DNA of 64,000 nucleotides. Source: Chloroflexota bacterium (GTDB lineage Bacteria > Chloroflexota > Anaerolineae > J102). The position numbers and the translations under genes were made by a program. The notes under the pieces were generated by a model. That model had not been told where the DNA came from. It saw only the letters and a list, made by a program, of their open reading frames with translations, and searched no databases. The DNA lies in assembly GCA_029782215.1 (NCBI GenBank), contig JAKOVD010000035.1:1-64000 (forward strand). The letters are read 5' to 3'. Of this stretch, positions 45,100 through 53,414 are shown piece by piece; positions within the stretch are counted from its first letter, which is position 1, and every line of letters begins with the position of its first letter.

Positions 45100-48000
45100 G
45101 TGGGTGCATTGCAGCATTCCCGCAAGGATTTCACCACCGTGCTCCCCTCCGATCTCAAGCCAGGTGCAAGACTGTACGACCGCCGGACGGGCGCCGAGCG
45201 CCTAGTTCAAGCCGTCGAGCGCTACGGCCAGGTCGTCTTTCTCAGCTTCAAGCAGCCTCAGACCGGCGTCATTGACCGGCAGCCATTCTCTCTGGGTGAG
45301 CTGGAAAGCCGGTTTGAGGTGCTCGGCGCCGGGGCCATCGCATTTCGGGCCGACCCTGAAGTCGTGACGTTGGTCGCGGAGGCCTACCGGCTGCGGCACG
45401 CCTATCTCTTCAATCCACTCTTCGCCACAGAGACTTCCCTCATCGATCTGCTGCCCCATCAGTTGGCCGCGGTCTACGGCGTCCCGGCAGGGCCGGGCCA
45501 ATCGCTGGACGAGCCAGGCATGCTGGAGATGCCGCGCCTGCGCTTTCTGTTGGCGGATGATGCCGGCGCGGGCAAAACGATCATGGCAGGTCTGTTGATG
45601 CGTGAGATGCTCCTGCGACGCCAGCTCCAGCGCATCCTGGTCGTCCCGCCGGCGGGATTGGTCGGAAACTGGGAGCGTGAGCTGCGCGTGCTCTTCCGGC
45701 TCCGTTTTCGCATTTTGGCGGGCGCCGATTTTTCGGACGACTACAATCCCTTCTCCGACCGCCGCAACGACCTGGCCATCATCAGTCTGGACACGCTCTG
45801 GCGCGACAAAGCGCGCACAGCATTCGAGAAAGCTCCGCCCTATGATCTGGTCGTTTTCGATGAGGCGCACAAGCTGTCCGCCCGACGCAATCCCGACCTG
45901 ACCGTTGACACGACGCACCGCTACGAAATGGCGGAGATGATCGCCCGCCAGGGCCGGCACCTGCTGTTGATGACCGCGACGCCGCACATGGGCAAGGACG
46001 AGCCCTACTACTACCTGTGGCGATTGCTGGAGCCTGAGCTGTTGTCCGCGCAAGAAGCGTTCATCCGTATGGGAAAGGCTCAGCGGCGGCATTACCTTCT
46101 GCGAAGGATGAAGGAAGAGATGGTCCGTTTCGACGGCACTTCCATCTTCCCGCCCCGTTCCAGCAAGACCGTCGAATATCCGTTGATGCAGGGTGCAGAT
46201 CAGGAACAAGACCTCTACGACCAGACGACCAGTTACTGCGAGACGCACTACGATCGGGCGAAGCTGCGCAACCGATCGGCAGCCGGTCTGGCCATGAGCA
46301 TCCTCCAGCGCCGGCTCGCCTCCTCGACCTGGGCGCTGCTCAGATCGTTGGTGCGTCGTGAGGAAAAGCTAGGTGCAGCGATCCAGGACCTGGAAGCCGG
46401 TCTTGTCAGCGAGGAGGAGCTGGCGGCCCGGCAAAGCCGTCTGCCGGCCACCGACGTGCGGGACACAAAGACCGGCGACGAGGAGGAGGCCGTCGAGGAC
46501 CGGGAGGAATCTGAGCGCCAGGATGAAGAGTTGGCCGGCGCCACCGATGCCCGCACCCTTGCCGAACTGCGCATCGAGCTGGCGGAAGTGCAGCGCCTGG
46601 TGGCGCTTGCCCGCCATGTCTACGGTTTGAAACGCGAAAGCAAGTTTGAGCGGTTGTGGGCGGCGCTTGAGGAGTATCCCGATACCAAGGTCCTGATCTT
46701 TACGGAGTTTCGCGATACTCTGAACTTCCTGGTGGAGCGATTGGAGGGCAAAGGCCTCACCGGCAAGATCGCGATCATCCACGGCGGCATGCCCTACCAG
46801 GAACGCGACAGGCAAGCCGCCTTGTTCAAGGACCCGGACGGCGCTCGGATCTTGGTGGCAACCGACGCCGCTGGTGAGGGCATCAATCTCCAGTTCTGTT
46901 GGCTCCTGGTCAACTATGACATCCCCTGGAACCCGGCCCGTCTCGAACAGCGCATGGGTCGCGTCCATCGCTACAAGCAGAACCACGATGTGCTGCTGTT
47001 GAACCTTGTCTCGGCCAACACCCGCGAGGGGCGGGTGCTGAAGACGCTGCTCGACAAGCTGGAGGCCATCCGACGCGAGCTTGGCAACGACAAGGTGTAT
47101 GACATCATCGGCCAGCAGTTCACCGGCAAGCCTTTGACGGAACTGATCTTCGAAGCCGTGGTGGAAGGCAACGAGGCGCAGGCCCAGAGCGAGTTTGCCA
47201 GGCTCAACCGGGAGCAGGTGGAACGACTGCTTTCAGAGCAAACGCGCAAGGTCGAAGTCAGCCAGGTGCGCAATCTGCTTGTGGCGCTGCAGGCCCAGCG
47301 CGAGGTGGCCGAGGTACGGCGCATGATGCCCGCCTATGTCCGGCGCTTCTTCCAATGGACCGCGCCCCGCGTGGGCGCCGGCATCCGGGGCGACATCGAG
47401 GGGCTCTTCTGGTTGGATCCGTGCCCGGCGGCGGTGGAGCGGGCGCTCGCCGCCTATCCCGAGTCGATCCGCCAGCGCTTGACCTTTGACCGCGAGCGCG
47501 CCATGCCTGACCTGGCCCGCGACCCGGATGCAGTCTATCTGCACCCAGGCGAGCCCATCTTCGAGACGATCACGACGCTGTTTCTGGGGCAGTATGAGCA
47601 GGAAGCGCTGCGCGGAGCAGTCTTCCTGGACCCCGATGCCGACGAGCCCTATCTTTTCTACCTGGCGAAGGCCACGGTGCTGCGGGACCCGGTTCAGAAG
47701 TCCGGCTTCTCCGAGAAACCGGACGTCTCCGAACCTGAGGTGGTGATCGAGCAAGTCACAGGCGTGCGCCGCTACGGCGACGGCCGCTGTGAGCTGGTTC
47801 CGGCGCACCTGCTCTTGACCCTGTTCCCGGATGATGAGGCCGCGGCCAGTCCGGCGCTGGCGGATGAGGCGACAGTCAGGGTCATTTCTGCTGCCGCGGA
47901 CGCGGCGCAGGTGGAAGCGGTTCTGGTGCAGATGGTTAGCCACCCGGCCCTGGAAACCCAGCGGCGGGAAGAAGAGACACGCCTGCCCGAACGCCAGCGC

Positions 48001-48630
48001 CAACTGCGGACGGCCTACAATCTGCGTCAGGCCGAGCTGTTTCAACAGCGAAAGCTCCTGCGGGAGGCCGTGGAGAGGGATGTGCCGGCGGCGAAATCGA
48101 AGCTGGCTGCATGCGAGGCCGAACTGGATGCCCTGGATCGCCATCGCCGCGAGGCCGAAGTCGACCTGCAGGCGCACATCGATCGCTTGCGGTTGGGGCC
48201 GGTCAGCCTCTACGCCCAGGCACTTGTGCTGCCGCTGCCGCCGGCAGCCGCAGAGCAGCGCCGCGACGCCCAAGCCGAGCATGTGGCTTTGGCCGAGGTG
48301 AAGCGCCGCGAGGAGGCCGAAGGCTCAATCTGGGAGGACGTCTCCGATCCCAATCTGAAGGCCGGCTTCGACCTGAAGGTTGTCCGGGCCGATGGCTCCA
48401 TCCGCTATGTCGAGGTCAAGGGCCGGAGCGGGATGCAGCCGGTGGAGCTGACGGCCAACGAGTGGGCGCAGGCGGCCAACCACCGCGACCGCTATTGGCT
48501 CTATGTCGCCTATCATTGTGAGACGGTGCCGGTCCTCTATCGCGTCCCGGATCCGTTTGGCCGCCTGTTGGCCCGCCAGACCGGCGCGGTGCGCATTCAA
48601 GCCAACGAGGTCCTGGCCGCCGCCGAGTAA
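45100..48630 (+). CDS. SNF2-like SF2 helicase with C-terminal DUF3883 domain (defence operon gene 1)
   Basis: 1176 residues from GTG; a GTG at 45139 (LPSDLKPGARLYDRR) is an alternative start. Walker A is DAGAGKT near residue 155, the DEAH box is VVFDEAHKLSA near 252, MTATPHMGK follows, and motif VI is QRMGRVHRYKQ near 617. A charged insert with many Glu (about 440-500) splits the two RecA lobes. Residues 1080-1165 form a DUF3883 domain (GFDLKVV, RYVEVKGRSGM, YWLYVAY), found in DISARM-like and related systems. It probably moves on DNA or remodels it with the methylase partner. No signs of a nuclease catalytic centre are certain; the EVKG in DUF3883 recalls a PD-(D/E)XK core. Confidence 0.88.
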   Translation: MGALQHSRKDFTTVLPSDLKPGARLYDRRTGAERLVQAVERYGQVVFLSFKQPQTGVIDRQPFSLGELESRFEVLGAGAIAFRADPEVVTLVAEAYRLRHAYLFNPLFATETSLIDLLPHQLAAVYGVPAGPGQSLDEPGMLEMPRLRFLLADDAGAGKTIMAGLLMREMLLRRQLQRILVVPPAGLVGNWERELRVLFRLRFRILAGADFSDDYNPFSDRRNDLAIISLDTLWRDKARTAFEKAPPYDLVVFDEAHKLSARRNPDLTVDTTHRYEMAEMIARQGRHLLLMTATPHMGKDEPYYYLWRLLEPELLSAQEAFIRMGKAQRRHYLLRRMKEEMVRFDGTSIFPPRSSKTVEYPLMQGADQEQDLYDQTTSYCETHYDRAKLRNRSAAGLAMSILQRRLASSTWALLRSLVRREEKLGAAIQDLEAGLVSEEELAARQSRLPATDVRDTKTGDEEEAVEDREESERQDEELAGATDARTLAELRIELAEVQRLVALARHVYGLKRESKFERLWAALEEYPDTKVLIFTEFRDTLNFLVERLEGKGLTGKIAIIHGGMPYQERDRQAALFKDPDGARILVATDAAGEGINLQFCWLLVNYDIPWNPARLEQRMGRVHRYKQNHDVLLLNLVSANTREGRVLKTLLDKLEAIRRELGNDKVYDIIGQQFTGKPLTELIFEAVVEGNEAQAQSEFARLNREQVERLLSEQTRKVEVSQVRNLLVALQAQREVAEVRRMMPAYVRRFFQWTAPRVGAGIRGDIEGLFWLDPCPAAVERALAAYPESIRQRLTFDRERAMPDLARDPDAVYLHPGEPIFETITTLFLGQYEQEALRGAVFLDPDADEPYLFYLAKATVLRDPVQKSGFSEKPDVSEPEVVIEQVTGVRRYGDGRCELVPAHLLLTLFPDDEAAASPALADEATVRVISAAADAAQVEAVLVQMVSHPALETQRREEETRLPERQRQLRTAYNLRQAELFQQRKLLREAVERDVPAAKSKLAACEAELDALDRHRREAEVDLQAHIDRLRLGPVSLYAQALVLPLPPAAAEQRRDAQAEHVALAEVKRREEAEGSIWEDVSDPNLKAGFDLKVVRADGSIRYVEVKGRSGMQPVELTANEWAQAANHRDRYWLYVAYHCETVPVLYRVPDPFGRLLARQTGAVRIQANEVLAAAE

Positions 48631-48674
48631 CCCAAAGCCCGACTTTCGGAATGCCAGCAGGCTGACTTCTGGAG

Positions 48675-48689
48675 GAAGTCGGACTTCTC
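48675..48689. repeat. Small palindromic repeat, copy 2
   Basis: GAAGTCGGACTTCTC, identical to positions 6-20. Here a further GACTTC (48664-48669) makes a second possible stem with the GAAGTC arm, so two hairpins compete. It lies 12 bases before the methylase start and may affect its translation. Confidence 0.5.
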
Positions 48690-48701
48690 AGAGAGCAGAT
48701 C

Positions 48702-51572
48702 ATGACCCAACGCCGTCTCATCGAAGAAACCTTTCCCCTGAAACAGGTCTCGGCCGATTCGCGGCACGAGAAGAACGTGCGCCACGGCCATATCAGCACG
48801 CTGCACATCTGGCCGGCGCGGCGGCCGCTGGCCGCCTGCCGCGCTGCCATCATCGCTGCCCTGCTACCGGACCCAGGCGACGAGGCGGGCCGCCATGCCC
48901 TGAACAAGAAGATCGAGAGCATCACGCACTGGGGCACGGAGAATGGCCCGGCGCTGGACTTCTTCCGGCAGGAGATTCGCAAGGCGTTTGGAGAGCGGCC
49001 GCCGCGGGTGCTGGACATGTTCGCGGGCGGCGGCGCCATCCCGCTGGAGGCGATGCGGCTGGGCTGCGAGGTGATCGCCAACGACTACAACCCCGTGGCC
49101 TGGTTCATCCTCAAGTGCACGCTGGAGTTTCCGCAGCGGCTGGCGGGCAAGACATGGCCCTTGCCAACTGCGGATTGGGGAGTGCGGATTGCCGAGCCGA
49201 TTGCCGACAGCGATTCCGCCATTCCCAATTCGCCATCCGGCATTCACCAGACCGAGATGCCTCTGGGCGCACGCGAGGGGGACCTGGCCGACCACGTGCG
49301 CTACTGGGGGAACTGGGTCTTGGAGCGTGCGCGGGCGGAGCTGGCGCCCTACTACCCGACCGTGAACGGCCAGCCCACGGTGGCCTACCTGTGGGCGCGC
49401 ACCGTGCCCTGCCCCGACCCGGCCTGCGGCGCCGAGGTACCGCTGCTAAAGACATTGTGGCTGTCACAGAAAGCCGAAAAGACGCTGCCTGATACACCTG
49501 AGAATCGAGCGCGCCCGGACTTCTTGCGGGTGAAGAAGACGAAGAACAGGAGCCGTGTCGTCATCAACGGGCGTCGCGCACTGCGTCTGGTGCCCAATGC
49601 CGAAGCGCATCGTGTTGATTTCGAAATATGGGCACCTGGTCCCAAGGATGCGGTGCCTGAGGGAACGATGGCGGGCGCAAAATCGTGGTGCCCGGTGTGC
49701 GGTGTTCACCTCACAACAGGTCACATGAAGGAATGCGGCTTTACTGACAGGATGGGCATCCGGATGACTGCAGTTGAGGTAGCGGCCGATTATGGCAGGG
49801 AATATCGGCTGTCGACCGAGGACGAAGAAACCGCCGCCAGCCGGGCGGCCAAGACCTTGATCAGCCGCGCTGATCAGATTCCTCACGGTTTGCCCACAGA
49901 ACCGTTGCCTACAAGCAGTTCATCCGGCGCTGGACGTGCTTTCACCATTCCTCAGTATGGTTTCAGGAGTTGGGCCGACCTGTTTACTCCGCGCCAATTG
50001 CTTGCCCTTGTGACGTTCGCCAAATGGATACGCCTGGCACAAAGCGAGATGCGGAAATGTGGTTATCCTGAGGCTTGGATAGAGGCAGTCCAGGGTTATC
50101 TTGCGCTGGCGGTAGATCGGCTGGCAGATCGGTCTAGCACGCTTTGCCGCCCTGATCCTACGCCGACTCAGAGCGGCATCATCAATACTTTTTCCCGGTT
50201 TGCCCTGCCAATGACCTGGGACTTTATCGAAGGCGTCACGATCGAGGAAACAAGCGGAGGCTTCTCTGGCGCCATCGAGTGGGTGGCGAAAGTCGTGACA
50301 CACGCTACCAAGTCTCAGGTTGCCCCCCCCCCCTCTATTCTGCAAGGGAGCGCGACCGAGCTGCAAGAAACCGGCGTGGACGTCATTGTCACCGACCCGC
50401 CTTATTATGATTCCATCCCCTATGCCGATATTGCCGATTTCTTCTACGTCTGGCTGCGGCGCACCGTTGGCGACCGATATCCCGAGGTTTTTGCGGCACC
50501 GCTCAGTCCCAAGATCGAAGAACTCGTCCAACAGACCAGGGGAGGCGAGGCGGGACGCACCGGCAAAGCCGAATATGAAAGTGGCATGGCGGAGGCTTTC
50601 CGTCGTGCATGGAAGGCGCTTGTCTCCGATGGGCGCATGGTTGTTGTCTTTGCGCATAAGGAGCCCGATGCCTGGGAAACCCTGGTCGCGGCGATGATTC
50701 AGGCGGGATTTGTTGTCACCGCATCATGGCCCGTTGACACCGAGATGGGCAACCGCACTCGAGCAGTGGAAAGTGCAGCCTTGTCTTCGTCCATCTGGCT
50801 GGTTTGTCGCAAGCGTCCTGCCGGCGCGGGCGTGGGCCGCTACGCGGCCGTGCGCCGGGCCATGCAGGAACGGATCACCGAACGCCTGCGCTATTTCTGG
50901 GACATCGGCATCAGCGGGCCGGACTTTGTCTGGGCCGCGGTCGGCCCGGCGCTGGAATCGTATTCGGCCTGGGACGAGGTGCGCAGGCTGGATGGCACGC
51001 CTTTCACCGTCGGGGAGTTCCTGCGCGAGGTCCGCCGTATGGTGGCCGATTTCGCCCTGGGCCAGATTCTGCACGGGCGCTCCACCGAGGGGCTGGACGA
51101 GTGGACCCGCTACTACCTTATCCACCGCAGCTCCTTCGGCCTGGAGGATGCGCCGGTGGGCGAGTGCATTCTGCTCTCGCAGGGCTACGGTCTGGACCTC
51201 AATGACGTGCGCGGCCCGCGCGGCCTGCTGGTCAAGGGCGACGGCAGCGATGTGCGGCTGGCGAAGTGGGATGAGCGCAGGCGCGATGACCTCGGCGAGC
51301 CGCATCCCAGCGGCGGCCTGCCGCTCATTGACGCCCTGCACCGCCTGATGCGCCTGTGGGCGGCGGGAAACCTGGACGATCTCAACACGTATGCGGCTGC
51401 ACGCGGCCTGCAGCAGAACGACTTGTTCTGGGAGGTTGCTCAGGCCGTTCTCGAGATGGCGCCAGCCAAGAGCCGCGAGCGGACGCTGCTGGAGGCGGTG
51501 GTGGCGTGGGGGCGAGGGAGGCCTGGCGCCACCACGGTTTCGCAGCCGTCGCTGCTCGAACAAGGAGAGTAA
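48702..51572 (+). CDS. DUF1156 DNA adenine methyltransferase (defence operon gene 2)
   Basis: 956 residues. The N-terminal DUF1156 block (LIEETFPLKQVSADSRHEKNVRHGHISTLHIWPARRP) is typical. The SAM motif is VLDMFAGGGAIPLEAM near residue 103, and the catalytic DPPY is in VTDPPYYDSIPYADIADFF near 564, so it should make N6-methyladenine. Cys-rich pieces (CPDPACG, WCPVCG) may bind zinc. A run of 11 C (50323-50333) encodes Pro codons between the two motifs. By eye the stretch 49440-50800 is poorer in GC than the ends, which may show recombination. It follows the helicase gene by 71 bases and starts a coupled run with the next three genes. Confidence 0.9.
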   Translation: MTQRRLIEETFPLKQVSADSRHEKNVRHGHISTLHIWPARRPLAACRAAIIAALLPDPGDEAGRHALNKKIESITHWGTENGPALDFFRQEIRKAFGERPPRVLDMFAGGGAIPLEAMRLGCEVIANDYNPVAWFILKCTLEFPQRLAGKTWPLPTADWGVRIAEPIADSDSAIPNSPSGIHQTEMPLGAREGDLADHVRYWGNWVLERARAELAPYYPTVNGQPTVAYLWARTVPCPDPACGAEVPLLKTLWLSQKAEKTLPDTPENRARPDFLRVKKTKNRSRVVINGRRALRLVPNAEAHRVDFEIWAPGPKDAVPEGTMAGAKSWCPVCGVHLTTGHMKECGFTDRMGIRMTAVEVAADYGREYRLSTEDEETAASRAAKTLISRADQIPHGLPTEPLPTSSSSGAGRAFTIPQYGFRSWADLFTPRQLLALVTFAKWIRLAQSEMRKCGYPEAWIEAVQGYLALAVDRLADRSSTLCRPDPTPTQSGIINTFSRFALPMTWDFIEGVTIEETSGGFSGAIEWVAKVVTHATKSQVAPPPSILQGSATELQETGVDVIVTDPPYYDSIPYADIADFFYVWLRRTVGDRYPEVFAAPLSPKIEELVQQTRGGEAGRTGKAEYESGMAEAFRRAWKALVSDGRMVVVFAHKEPDAWETLVAAMIQAGFVVTASWPVDTEMGNRTRAVESAALSSSIWLVCRKRPAGAGVGRYAAVRRAMQERITERLRYFWDIGISGPDFVWAAVGPALESYSAWDEVRRLDGTPFTVGEFLREVRRMVADFALGQILHGRSTEGLDEWTRYYLIHRSSFGLEDAPVGECILLSQGYGLDLNDVRGPRGLLVKGDGSDVRLAKWDERRRDDLGEPHPSGGLPLIDALHRLMRLWAAGNLDDLNTYAAARGLQQNDLFWEVAQAVLEMAPAKSRERTLLEAVVAWGRGRPGATTVSQPSLLEQGE

Positions 51573-51573
51573 C

Positions 51574-52836
51574 ATGATTGCGCAATTCTCAGTGCGAGCC
51601 TTCAAAGGGCTGCGCCAATTTACCATCTCCCCGCAGCGGATGAACCTGCTGATCGGCGCCAACGGCACGGGCAAGACCAACTTCACGGACCTGGTTGCCT
51701 TTGTCGCCGCTCTCTGCCAGCGCGGACTCTCAGCCGCGGTTGAGAATGCCGGCGGCCTGGCGCAGGTGCGGACCCGCCGGCCAGGCGTTGGCACGCCCTA
51801 CCGGATGCGCATCGAGCTACGCCTCGGCGAAGATGCCTCGCGCGGCATCAAGGAAGCGATTTACGCCTTCGAGTTGGCCCAGCTACGAGATGCTGTGAAA
51901 GTGCGCCAGGAATCGCTGCAGGCCACTGTCTACAAGCGCAAGCCGGGCAAGCCCTCGCGCGCGGGCGTGCCGCGCTTCGATACGAGCCAGCCGATCGCGT
52001 TGGGTTTTCATCGTGAGGATACCACCGTCAAAGAATGGAACGAGGCGCTTGGTCCTGCGATCGTGCAATTCGATGATCCCCAGGAACTGATCTTGTATTC
52101 CTATGGGCGGCTGGGCGAACTGCGCACGCTGACCGACTACCTGGGGTCGTGGCGGGTGTACAACGTCGATGCGGCGATGGCGAAGCGTTCCACAGGGGGG
52201 AGCGACGCCGAGCTCGACCGCTACGGTGAGAACATCGCGCCCTACCTGGCGCGCCTCCTGCGCGACCAGGCGACGCGCGAGCGGCTGTTGGGCTATTTGC
52301 GGGAGGCGGTGCCGTATATCCAGAACATCCAGCCCGACCGGGTGCTGACTTTTCAGACCCTTCGCTTCACGGAACAGGACACCGGCGCCGATTTCCAGCT
52401 TGCCGACATGTCGGACGGCACCATCAGACTCCTGGGGTTGCTGGCCGTGCTGAGGCAGCCGGTGCCGCCGGCGGTCGTGGTGATCGAGGAGCCTGAAAAC
52501 GCGCTGCACGCCTACGCCATCCAACACCTGGTTGAAGTGGCCAGGCAGGCGTCGCTGAGTTCCGAGTTCGCCAGTCAGGTCTTCTTGACATCGCACTCCC
52601 CGGCAGTCGTAGATGCCGTGCTCAGCCCGGAGGCACTGCGCGAAACGGCAGCGCAGACGGCCTGTTTCGTGACCCAGAGAAAGGCAGATGCGCCGTCTAT
52701 TGTGGCGGCGCCGGACTCTGTGATGAAGGCGATTGCCGAGAACCTGGGCCGGCCAAGCGATTTCTACCGGGAAGGCAGCTTCGGCGACCAGCCCGTTCAG
52801 ATGGAGCTGCTCTCTGGAAACGGAGATAGACCATGA
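51574..52836 (+). CDS. AAA ATPase of the OLD/RecF-like (AAA_21) type (defence operon gene 3)
   Basis: 420 residues; the ATG is one base after the methylase stop, with AAGGAG upstream inside the methylase gene. The N-terminus IAQFSVRAFKGLRQF, Walker A GANGTGKTNF (residue 28 on), a long middle part, the ABC-like signature region (ADMSDGTIRLLGLLAVL), Walker B VVVIEEPENALH near 300 and the D-loop/H-loop SHSPAVVDAV are in order. Such ATPases pair with a TOPRIM or other nuclease in OLD, Gabija, Septu and PARIS systems. Here the partner is the DUF4276 gene, which overlaps by ATGA. No nuclease domain is fused. Confidence 0.88.
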   Translation: MIAQFSVRAFKGLRQFTISPQRMNLLIGANGTGKTNFTDLVAFVAALCQRGLSAAVENAGGLAQVRTRRPGVGTPYRMRIELRLGEDASRGIKEAIYAFELAQLRDAVKVRQESLQATVYKRKPGKPSRAGVPRFDTSQPIALGFHREDTTVKEWNEALGPAIVQFDDPQELILYSYGRLGELRTLTDYLGSWRVYNVDAAMAKRSTGGSDAELDRYGENIAPYLARLLRDQATRERLLGYLREAVPYIQNIQPDRVLTFQTLRFTEQDTGADFQLADMSDGTIRLLGLLAVLRQPVPPAVVVIEEPENALHAYAIQHLVEVARQASLSSEFASQVFLTSHSPAVVDAVLSPEALRETAAQTACFVTQRKADAPSIVAAPDSVMKAIAENLGRPSDFYREGSFGDQPVQMELLSGNGDRP

Positions 52837-53414
52837 TCTACGTCCTGGTCGAAGGCTTGGATGATCAAATGGCTGTACCGCGACTCGCCGAACGCGAGAG
52901 TCTCCAGGTGCGCTGCATCTCCATGAATGGAAAGTCCAACATCGTCCGGCGCAAGCAAGGCTTTGAGGACACCGTTCGCCGCCAGCATGCGATCGGCGGC
53001 CGGGCGTTTGTCGTGCTGATGGACGGCGATGTCACCTATCCACCCTACCAAACCCTGGCGGAGGAGCGCCAAGATATGGCGCTACGGGTGGAGTCGCTCG
53101 CCGCCGAATTGGGGATTCCCATTCAGGTCTGCTGGTCTGTCCTGGAGCTGGAGTCCTGGCTGATCGCAGGGCTGGAACGCCGCGCGACCTACTGCGGGTT
53201 GCGGAATGTGGGGCGCGTGCCCACAAACACGGAGAGCACACCGCAGGATCCGAAGCGATGGCTGGCTGATCATCTGCATGGCGACTATCGACCACGGATC
53301 GCAGAGTGCCTGGCGGGGTCCATTGAGATGCAACAGGCCAAGCGTCGCAACCAATCGCTTCAGCTCTTCCTCGCTGCCCTCCGGCAGGTTGCCGGTTCGG
53401 AGACAACGCCATGA
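52833..53414 (+). CDS. DUF4276 TOPRIM-like protein (defence operon gene 4)
   Basis: 193 residues. The start overlaps the ATPase stop (ATGA). The TOPRIM-like acidic positions are E8 in YVLVEGLDDQMAV and the DGD of VVLMDGDVTYPP near residue 68. LELESWLIAGL near 105 is the third family block. DUF4276 genes nearly always follow an AAA_21 ATPase, and together they look like a two-part OLD-type nuclease or effector. The target may be DNA or RNA, which cannot be read from the sequence. Its stop overlaps the next start by ATGA as well. Confidence 0.82.
   Translation: MIYVLVEGLDDQMAVPRLAERESLQVRCISMNGKSNIVRRKQGFEDTVRRQHAIGGRAFVVLMDGDVTYPPYQTLAEERQDMALRVESLAAELGIPIQVCWSVLELESWLIAGLERRATYCGLRNVGRVPTNTESTPQDPKRWLADHLHGDYRPRIAECLAGSIEMQQAKRRNQSLQLFLAALRQVAGSETTP

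Noticed and set aside
45008..45100. Promoter TAGAAT at 45012 for the helicase operon
   Set aside because: No -35 box lies at a fitting distance, so I did not list it.
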